NCBI RefSeq assembly: GCF_001665535.1
Contig: NZ_LZSQ01000056.1
Location: 1-64,000 of the forward strand
Direction: 5' to 3'
DNA from: Mycobacterium sp. 852002-51961_SCH5331710
Lineage (GTDB): Bacteria > Actinomycetota > Actinomycetes > Mycobacteriales > Mycobacteriaceae
Length of the DNA: 64,000 nucleotides
Position numbers and translations under genes: made by a program
The notes under the pieces: generated by a model
Databases searched by the model: none
What the model was told of the DNA's origin: nothing
What the model saw: only the letters and a program-made list of their open reading frames with translations
Part shown: piece by piece, positions 17,638 through 23,838 of the stretch
Position numbering within the stretch: the first letter of the stretch is position 1
How the letters are laid out: each line of letters begins with the position of its first letter

Positions 17638-18516
17638 ATGACCGGAAAGCTCGAGGGCAAGGTCGCTTTCATCACGGGGGCCGCCCGCGGTCAGGGTCGC
17701 GCGCATGCGATCGCGATGGCGAAGGAGGGCGCCGACATCATCGCGGTCGACATCTGCCGCGACATCCCGTCGAACCCGTATCCGCTTGCCACGCCCGAAG
17801 ACCTCTCCGAAACCGAGCGCGCGGTCAAGGAGACCGGCCGGCGCGTCGTCGCCCGGGTGGCCGATGTCCGTGAGCGCCACGAGCTTCGTGAGGCGGTGGA
17901 GGCGGGGGTGGCCGATCTCGGGAAGATCGACATCGTGGTGGCCAACGCCGGCATATTGCCGATGGCGATGGGCAATCCCGATCCGATGGGCTTCGTCGAC
18001 GCGTCGGACGTCGACCTGGTCGGGGTGATGAACACGGTCGCGGTGGCGCTTCCGCACCTGCCCGACGGTGCGTCGGTCATCGTGACCGGATCCACCGCGG
18101 GCATGATCCGCGGCACCACGACGAGCCCGGACATGGGTCCCGGCGGCGCCGGATACGGCTGGAGCAAACGCATCGTGATCGAGTACGTCGACGAGATGTG
18201 TCTTCACCTGGCGCCGAGGATGATTCGCATCAACGCCATCCACCCGACCAACTGCAACACCCACCTGTTGCAGAACGAGGGAATGTACGGCGTGTTCCGG
18301 CCCGACCTGAAGGCCGAGGGCAAGACACCCACACGCGAAGATGCCGAACCGCTTTTCTCGCTCTTTCAGGCCATGCCGATCCCGTACATCGAGCCCGAGG
18401 ACATGGCGAACCTCGGCGTGTTCCTGGCCAGCGACGACAGCCGCTACATCACCGGCCAGCACATCCGGGTTGACGCAGGCTCACTGCTCAAGTGGCCCAA
18501 CGGGCCCGGCGGCTAA
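17638..18516 (+). CDS. Mycofactocin-coupled SDR (carveol-dehydrogenase type)
   Basis: The protein has 292 residues. TGAARGQG cofactor loop (13-20), NAG, Ser152, Tyr173 and Lys177 are present. The insertion after the second beta strand (about residues 41-67, containing DICRDI and LSETERAVKETGRR) is the mark of mycofactocin-dependent SDRs, which hold NAD tightly and pass electrons to the peptide-derived cofactor mycofactocin. Relatives include carveol dehydrogenase. AGGAG precedes the ATG. The stop overlaps that of the convergent TetR gene. It implies that a secondary alcohol, possibly terpenoid, is oxidised here. Confidence 0.9.
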   Translation: MTGKLEGKVAFITGAARGQGRAHAIAMAKEGADIIAVDICRDIPSNPYPLATPEDLSETERAVKETGRRVVARVADVRERHELREAVEAGVADLGKIDIVVANAGILPMAMGNPDPMGFVDASDVDLVGVMNTVAVALPHLPDGASVIVTGSTAGMIRGTTTSPDMGPGGAGYGWSKRIVIEYVDEMCLHLAPRMIRINAIHPTNCNTHLLQNEGMYGVFRPDLKAEGKTPTREDAEPLFSLFQAMPIPYIEPEDMANLGVFLASDDSRYITGQHIRVDAGSLLKWPNGPGG

Positions 18517-19169
18517 GGCCGGTGCAGGAACCCGTGCAGAATCGCCTGCACGAGTTCGTCGACGATCGCCTCGCGTGACGGTGGCTTGCTGCCGAAGAAG
18601 GTGGAACGCAGTGCCACCATGCCGACGATCATTGCGACCGTCGAGTGCGCGGGGAGATCGGGTTGATCCGACCGAAGGCCCCGCAGCCGGATGCCTTCGG
18701 CACTGATCTGGCCGAGCAGCGTGAGCGCGCGCCTGATGTCGGCTATACCGGCGCTGTCGATTTCCTCGTCGGTGAGTCCGTCCGATGCGACGAGAGTCAG
18801 CAGCAGGCCCCGGTGCTCGATGAGCACGTCGTAGAGACGCCCGACGAATTGACGGGTCAGTTCCTCTTCGGTGACCTTGTCGGGTATGACGGCCTGCCAC
18901 GTCTTACCGAAGTCGTCGACGAAGTCGGTGAAGGGCAGAACCAGCGCCTCGCGGAACAGTCCGGCCTTCGAGCCGAAGTGACGGAACAACAGGTACTCGG
19001 TGACGCCTGCGGCTTCGGCGATCTCCCGGGTGGTCGTGCTGCGATAGTCCCGGCGCGCGAACAGATCCCGGGCTGCGTCGAGCAGCAGTCGCCGGGCCTC
19101 GCCGGGGGCCCTGCGCGAAGCCTGCGGCTCTTCGGCGGATCCCTTCTTCGACGAACGTCGCTGCGGCAC
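18513..19169 (-). CDS. TetR-family regulator
   Basis: About 218 residues from GTG 19169; an in-frame start at 19220 would lie inside the palindrome. The N-terminal helix-turn-helix is clear (TTREIAEAAGVTEYLLFRHF), followed by a variable helical ligand domain. It diverges from a small membrane peptide and the second AveC-like gene, with a perfect TetR-like palindrome in between, so it probably represses both directions. The ligand is unknown. Confidence 0.85.
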   Translation of the reverse strand: MPQRRSSKKGSAEEPQASRRAPGEARRLLLDAARDLFARRDYRSTTTREIAEAAGVTEYLLFRHFGSKAGLFREALVLPFTDFVDDFGKTWQAVIPDKVTEEELTRQFVGRLYDVLIEHRGLLLTLVASDGLTDEEIDSAGIADIRRALTLLGQISAEGIRLRGLRSDQPDLPAHSTVAMIVGMVALRSTFFGSKPPSREAIVDELVQAILHGFLHRP

Positions 19170-19207
19170 GGCACATGACGATAGTCGCCTCTTGACCCCA
19201 ACGCCGG

Positions 19208-19225
19208 TAATAGTGTCCACTATTA
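19208..19225. promoter_or_regulatory. TetR operator palindrome
   Basis: TAATAGTG-TC-CACTATTA is a perfect inverted repeat with eight-base arms, and a flanking G/C pair extends it to nine. It sits between the divergent TetR gene (start 19169) and the small peptide gene (start 19256). A related copy is at 1166-1183. Binding by the adjacent TetR is inferred from position. Confidence 0.7.
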
Positions 19226-19255
19226 CAGCTGGGGCCGGTGTGGAAGGACGTGGTC

Positions 19256-19375
19256 ATGGGCCAACTCATCATGCTCGGAACGCTGTTCGGGCTGCTCGTC
19301 TTGATCGTCGGCGTGGTGCTGTACTTCGATCCCGAAGCGCGCGGCGAGAAGAGCGCTGCCGAGGACGACCGATGA
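19256..19375 (+). CDS. 39-residue single-span membrane peptide
   Basis: ATG 19256 is preceded by GGAAGGA and opens a 39-codon frame ending TGA 19373-19375, which overlaps the next start in an ATGA. Residues about 4-23 form one hydrophobic helix (LIMLGTLFGLLVLIVGVVLY), followed by an acidic tail (about 24-39) with EARGEKSAAEDDR. The good ribosome site and coupling to the AveC-like gene argue that it is real. It may be a small subunit or stabiliser of that membrane protein. I recognise no family. Confidence 0.65.
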   Translation: MGQLIMLGTLFGLLVLIVGVVLYFDPEARGEKSAAEDDR

Positions 19376-20160
19376 GCACCGAGCTGACACCGGCGTTGAT
19401 CGTCGGCCTGTCCTTCGCCTACGTCGGCGGCCTCCTGTTTTTGGCCTACGGCGTGTATCTGAGCATTCGTCGTGGCCGCCTTCATCCACTGCTGCTGGTG
19501 TCGATTTCCGCGATCTCGTTCTCGTGGATCGAGGCGCCGTACGACTGGGCGGTGTACGCCCAATTCCCGCCGGCACTTCCGCGCATGCCGTCGTGGTGGC
19601 CGATGAACATGACGTGGGGCGGCGGACTTCCGTCGTCGGTGCCGATCGGGTACATCGCCTACTTCGTGCTGCCCGCGGTGATCGGCGCCGCGCTCGGCCG
19701 GTGGCTGATCCGGCGATTCGGTTGGCGCAGACCGCAAACCCTGCTGATCGTGGGTCTGCTGGTCGGGTTCTGCTGGGCTCTGCTGTTCAACGGTTTCTTC
19801 GGTCCCCGCGCCGGCGTCTTCTACTACGGATACGTGATCCCGGGGTTGGCGATCTTCGAGGGAAGCAAGTTCCAGTACCCGATCTACGACGCGGTCGCGA
19901 TGGGCTTGCAGATGATGGTGTTCACCTACCTACTGGGGCGCGTCGACGGTCAGGGGCGCAACGTGATCGAGGTGTGGGCGGACAAGCGGTCGACGAGTCG
20001 CCTCGGATCGGCGTTGCTGTCGGTCGCCGCCGTCGTCGTGGTGGGGCACGTGATGTACGGCGCGGTCTTCGCCCCGCACCTGGCGACCAAGCTCGGCGGC
20101 TACGTGACGTCCGGTCCGACCGAGCAACTGTTCCCTGGGATCCCGAACCAGCCCCGCTGA
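19372..20160 (+). CDS. AveC-like membrane protein, short form
   Basis: The protein has 262 residues from ATG 19372, with six likely membrane helices. It shares WIEAPYDW and IFEGxxxQYP with matching positions of the 380-residue protein at 10715, so both belong to the AveC-like family, but this one lacks the extra N-terminal helix and the C-terminal tail. Coupling to the 39-residue peptide suggests a complex. Both lie under the palindrome at 19208. An enzymatic role (cyclisation or dehydration) is only inferred from AveC. Confidence 0.72.
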   Translation: MSTELTPALIVGLSFAYVGGLLFLAYGVYLSIRRGRLHPLLLVSISAISFSWIEAPYDWAVYAQFPPALPRMPSWWPMNMTWGGGLPSSVPIGYIAYFVLPAVIGAALGRWLIRRFGWRRPQTLLIVGLLVGFCWALLFNGFFGPRAGVFYYGYVIPGLAIFEGSKFQYPIYDAVAMGLQMMVFTYLLGRVDGQGRNVIEVWADKRSTSRLGSALLSVAAVVVVGHVMYGAVFAPHLATKLGGYVTSGPTEQLFPGIPNQPR

Positions 20161-20273
20161 CTACGACGCCAATTTCGAGCACGAATCCGCGCATCGCAGT
20201 AAGCTGCGAACATTCAGCTAGCCGGCGTACCGGGTGCGGAGGTTCGCCACCCGCCTACGAAAGGGAGTCGGCC

Positions 20274-20585
20274 ATGAGATCTACCCATCGCTGCCTACTG
20301 GTTGCGCTGTCGATATCGGTGGTGCCGATTGCCGTCGCTGTCGCCCCCGTCGGATCGGCGGAATGCACGAATGCGGGCGCTGCCACCGTGTGCGCGCAGG
20401 GCGACGTCCGCGGCGGTGGACCCAGTGCCCCCCAGGCCGGTCCGGTCTACCCCGGCTACTGCGCCGACCCATGGTATTGCAGCGATGATTGGGGACTCGA
20501 TGTCATCGTCGACCCAAGTCCGCCGAGACCGCCGAGACCGCCCATAATCGATCGGCCGGGACGGCCGGGTATCGGGCCGCGCTGA
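20274..20585 (+). CDS. Small secreted protein, proline-rich tail
   Basis: The protein has 103 residues. A Sec signal peptide spans about residues 1-29 (hydrophobic LLVALSISVVPIAVAVAP). The mature part has four cysteines, in CTNAGAATVC and CADPWYC, likely two disulfides, then a PPRPPRPP-rich end. AAGGGAG precedes the ATG. I do not recognise a characterised family; its size and layout are typical of mycobacterial exported small proteins. No functional link to neighbours is visible. Confidence 0.7.
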   Translation: MRSTHRCLLVALSISVVPIAVAVAPVGSAECTNAGAATVCAQGDVRGGGPSAPQAGPVYPGYCADPWYCSDDWGLDVIVDPSPPRPPRPPIIDRPGRPGIGPR

Positions 20586-20629
20586 ATACTGTCGATTTGT
20601 CCTCCGTCCAATCGAGCAAGGAGCTTGGA

Positions 20630-20971
20630 ATGTTCTCACGCAACGTTTTCGGTGTTGGTGTGCTCGCCGGCGCGATCCTCTTCGGTGCCGCACCGGCCGC
20701 CGCCGACCCGCCCAATTGCACGGCCGCCGATCTGGCCGGCGTCATGTCCGGCGTCTCGGCGGGCACGTCGTCGTACCTGTTCACCCACCCGGACGTGAAC
20801 GCGTTCTTCACCGGGCTGAAAGGCAAGCCGAGGGACCAGATGACTGAGGAGATTCAGGCGTACCTGGACGCCAATCCGCGGGTCCGCGACGAGTTGCGGG
20901 CGGTCCGACAGGCCGCATCCGACTTCCGGGCGCGCTGTGACGTCGCGATGCCCGACCTGCCGATGGGCTAA
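20630..20971 (+). CDS. Hemophore-like secreted heme-binding protein
   Basis: The protein has 113 residues. The signal peptide ends near the AAPAAA segment (about residue 25). The mature helical domain has the conserved layout of the mycobacterial hemophore-related family (Rv0203 type): CTAADLAGVMSGVS, a YLFTHPDVNAFF stretch, a YLDANPRVRDEL stretch, and a second cysteine in FRARC. It probably binds heme outside the membrane. AAGGAG precedes the ATG. A second family member is at 30223-30591. No iron box was seen before this copy. Confidence 0.78.
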   Translation: MFSRNVFGVGVLAGAILFGAAPAAADPPNCTAADLAGVMSGVSAGTSSYLFTHPDVNAFFTGLKGKPRDQMTEEIQAYLDANPRVRDELRAVRQAASDFRARCDVAMPDLPMG

Positions 20972-21002
20972 CGATCAAGCGCGGAACTGACAGACTGGAG
21001 GC

Positions 21003-21776
21003 GTGCGCGACACACCGAAGTGCTGGCTCACCGACATGGACGGCGTGCTCGTCCGCGAGGAACACGCGCTGCCCGGCGCCGCGGAGTTCCTGCAGCGGCT
21101 CGTCGACTTGCAGCGGCCGTTCCTGGTTCTGACCAACAACTCGATCTTCACCCCCCGCGATCTGTCGGCGCGTCTACGGCGGTCGGGCCTGATCGTGCCC
21201 GAGGAGTCCATCTGGACCTCCGCGCTGGCCACTGCGTCGTTCCTCACAGATCAGCTGCCGGGCGGGTCGGCCTATGTCATCGGAGAGGCGGGTCTGACCA
21301 CAGCGCTGCACGAGGCCGGTTACACCCTCACCGACGTCGAGCCGGACTTCGTCGTTCTGGGCGAAACCCGGACCTACTCTTTCGAGGCGATCACCAAGGC
21401 GATCCGGTTGATCCTCGGTGGTTCGCGGTTCATCGCCACCAACCCCGACGTCACCGGGCCGTCGGCGGAGGGGCCGCTGCCGGCGACCGGGTCGGTCGCC
21501 GCGATGATCACCAAGGCCACGGGCCGCGAACCCTACTTCGTCGGCAAGCCCAATCCGATGATGTTCCGCAGCGCGCTCAACCGAATCGAGGCGCATTCGG
21601 AGAGCACGGTCATGGTGGGGGACCGGATGGACACCGACGTCGTCGCGGGCATCGAGGCCGGGCTGGAGACCATCCTGGTGCTGACCGGGTCGACGACCGT
21701 CGACGAGGTCGAGCGGTACCCGTTCCGGCCCAGCCGCGTGTTGCCGTCCATCGCCGAGGCCATCGAACTGGTGTGA
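21003..21776 (+). CDS. HAD-superfamily sugar-phosphatase (NagD-like, subfamily IIA)
   Basis: The protein has 257 residues from GTG 21003. Motif I is DMDGV, motif II is LTNNS, and the motif III/IV region has GKPNPMMF and MVGDRMDTD. The C2-type cap fits NagD-like phosphatases, which hydrolyse small sugar or nucleotide monophosphates. The physiological substrate is not predictable. It stands apart from its neighbours with gaps of about 30 bases on each side. Confidence 0.88.
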   Translation: MRDTPKCWLTDMDGVLVREEHALPGAAEFLQRLVDLQRPFLVLTNNSIFTPRDLSARLRRSGLIVPEESIWTSALATASFLTDQLPGGSAYVIGEAGLTTALHEAGYTLTDVEPDFVVLGETRTYSFEAITKAIRLILGGSRFIATNPDVTGPSAEGPLPATGSVAAMITKATGREPYFVGKPNPMMFRSALNRIEAHSESTVMVGDRMDTDVVAGIEAGLETILVLTGSTTVDEVERYPFRPSRVLPSIAEAIELV

Positions 21777-21809
21777 GGCGCGGCGCGGCCGCTGCCTACA
21801 CTGACCCCG

Positions 21810-23030
21810 ATGACCAGCACATCTGAGGCGACGCGGCCGCTGGCCGGCGTGCGTATTGTCGAGATCTCCAGTTTCGTCGCCGTCCCGTTGGCGGGCATGA
21901 CGCTGGCCCAGCTCGGGGCGGAGGTGACACGGGTCGATCCGATCGGCGGTGCCGCCGACTACCGCCGGTGGCCCGTCACCGACGACGGCGAGAGCATCTA
22001 CTGGGCCGGGCTGAACAAGGGCAAACGTTCGGTCGCGGCCGACGTGCGCTCCGGCGAGGGTCAGGACGTGATCAAACGGCTCATCGCGAGCAGCGGGGTC
22101 CTGATCACCAACGTCGCTGGGCGCGAATGGCATTCGTACGACGCCCTGTCGGAGCTGCGCCCCGACCTGATCCACGTCGAGGTCTCCGGCCGCGCCGACG
22201 GTGGCACGGGCGTCGACTACACGGTCAACGCGGGCATCGGTTTTCCGCTCGTCACCGGTCCGTCCGAACTCGCATCCCCGGTGAACCACGTCCTGCCGGC
22301 GTGGGACGTCGCATGCGGGCTCTACACCGCGCTGGCCGTGGTGACCGCGCTGCGGCACCGCGACGCGACCGGACAGGGCCAGCGGATCAGCATTCCGCTC
22401 GAGAACGTCGCGCTGGCCACGGCGGGCAACCTCGGCTTCTTCACCGAGGTGATGGTCAACGGCACCGCACGCGAACGCATCGGCAACTCGGTGTACGGCC
22501 AGTACGGTCAGGACTTCGTCAGCAGCGACGGGGTCTCGTTCATGGTCGTCGCGCTGACGGGGCGTCACTTCCGTGACCTCACCGAACTCACCGGCACGGC
22601 GAAAGCAGTTGCCGCGCTGGCGGAGACACTCGGTGCCGACTTCTCCGACGAGGGTCAGCGGTTCGTGCACCGTGACGCATTGAGCGGGCTGTTCGCCGAG
22701 TGGTTCAGCGCGCACACGGCCGAGGAAATCGGCGCGGCGCTGTCGGGTACATCGGTGCTGTGGGAGCGGTACCGCACCTTCGCCGAGGCCACCACCGAGG
22801 ACAAGGTCACCGCCAACCCGTTGTTCACGCCGCTCGACCAGCCGCGGATCGGCACCTATCTGGCGCCGGGACTACCGATTTCGATCGGCGGGCAGTATCC
22901 GCCCGCGGTCGCCTCGCCGGCGCTCGGGGACGACACCGTGGGCGTGTTGAGCGACTGGCTGGGATTGACCGAGCAGCAGGTCGACGGCCTGGTCTCGTCG
23001 GGCGCCGTGGCGACGGGACGGGCCGAATGA
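21810..23030 (+). CDS. Class III (CaiB/BaiF) CoA-transferase
   Basis: The protein has 406 residues. It has the family's N-terminal RIVEISSFVAVPLAGMTLAQLGA segment type and the catalytic aspartate at about residue 166 in PAWDVACGL. Members move CoA between carboxylic acids; one subgroup (2-methylfumaryl-CoA isomerase) moves it within one molecule, and this sequence may be close to that subgroup. The stop overlaps the start of a thioesterase (ATGA), so the two act together in acyl-CoA handling. A link to the region 1 oxidation products is possible but unproven. Confidence 0.85.
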   Translation: MTSTSEATRPLAGVRIVEISSFVAVPLAGMTLAQLGAEVTRVDPIGGAADYRRWPVTDDGESIYWAGLNKGKRSVAADVRSGEGQDVIKRLIASSGVLITNVAGREWHSYDALSELRPDLIHVEVSGRADGGTGVDYTVNAGIGFPLVTGPSELASPVNHVLPAWDVACGLYTALAVVTALRHRDATGQGQRISIPLENVALATAGNLGFFTEVMVNGTARERIGNSVYGQYGQDFVSSDGVSFMVVALTGRHFRDLTELTGTAKAVAALAETLGADFSDEGQRFVHRDALSGLFAEWFSAHTAEEIGAALSGTSVLWERYRTFAEATTEDKVTANPLFTPLDQPRIGTYLAPGLPISIGGQYPPAVASPALGDDTVGVLSDWLGLTEQQVDGLVSSGAVATGRAE

Positions 23031-23830
23031 GCAGACTGCTCGACCTGCTCGAGCTGCGGCCCGGTGTCGACACCGACAGCTGGGTGGGTCCGGCGAGCGG
23101 CCCGGCCGGAAAACGGTCTTACGGCGGGCAGTTCGTCGCGCAGAGCCTGGCTGCCGCCTGCCGCACCGTCGACGGGGACCGGCTGCCCACCAATCTGCAC
23201 CTGCAGTTCCTTCGTGGTGGAGAGGCGGGTGACGAAGTCGCGTACGGCGTTACGCGCGTGTTCGACGGTCGCACGTCATCGGCGCGGCGCGTCGAATCCC
23301 GGCAGGCGGAACGGCTCCTGACGACGGCGACGGTGTCGTTCGCGGTGCCGATGCGTGGTCCGGAGCACGGACACCGACTGCCCGCGCTCTACGATCCGGA
23401 GACGTTGCCCCGCACCGGTCCTGCCGGACCGGCGCCGTCGATGCCGCTCGAGGAACTCGACATCCGGATCTTCGACGACAGCTCCTCCGGCGAGTTCGTG
23501 CGTCGCTTCTGGTGGCGCACGACCGTGTCCCTGCCGCAGGATCCGGTGCTGCACACGCTGATCGCGGTCTACGTGTGCGACGTGTACATGATCGATCCGG
23601 CGCTTGGAGTTCACGGCCATTCGATGCGGGCGCGAACGCACCGCAGCGGTACCACGGACTCGTCGATCTGGTTCCATCAACCGGTTTTCGCCGACCAGTG
23701 GAACCTGCTCGAGTCGACGTCGCCCGCCGCCGCGCGGGGCAGGGGAGTCGTGACAGGAAGCCTGATCCGCGCCGACGGTGTCATCGCCGCGACGCTGGCG
23801 CAGGAGGGGCTGATCGCCGAGCGGGACTGA
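23027..23830 (+). CDS. Acyl-CoA thioesterase, TesB-like double hotdog
   Basis: The protein has 267 residues. YGGQFVAQSL near residue 32 and LHLQFLRGG are typical of the first hotdog domain of acyl-CoA thioesterase II; the second domain has HRSGTTDSSIWFHQP and GSLIRADGVIAATLAQEGL. It releases free acids from acyl-CoA. It starts inside the stop of the CoA-transferase gene and ends eight bases before the convergent adenylation gene. Confidence 0.9.
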   Translation: MSRLLDLLELRPGVDTDSWVGPASGPAGKRSYGGQFVAQSLAAACRTVDGDRLPTNLHLQFLRGGEAGDEVAYGVTRVFDGRTSSARRVESRQAERLLTTATVSFAVPMRGPEHGHRLPALYDPETLPRTGPAGPAPSMPLEELDIRIFDDSSSGEFVRRFWWRTTVSLPQDPVLHTLIAVYVCDVYMIDPALGVHGHSMRARTHRSGTTDSSIWFHQPVFADQWNLLESTSPAAARGRGVVTGSLIRADGVIAATLAQEGLIAERD

Positions 23831-23838
23831 GCGTCGGT

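Noticed and set aside
21174-22715. A 513-codon open frame on the minus strand.
   Set aside because: It is a shadow of the HAD phosphatase and CoA-transferase genes, with no recognisable domain or ribosome site.
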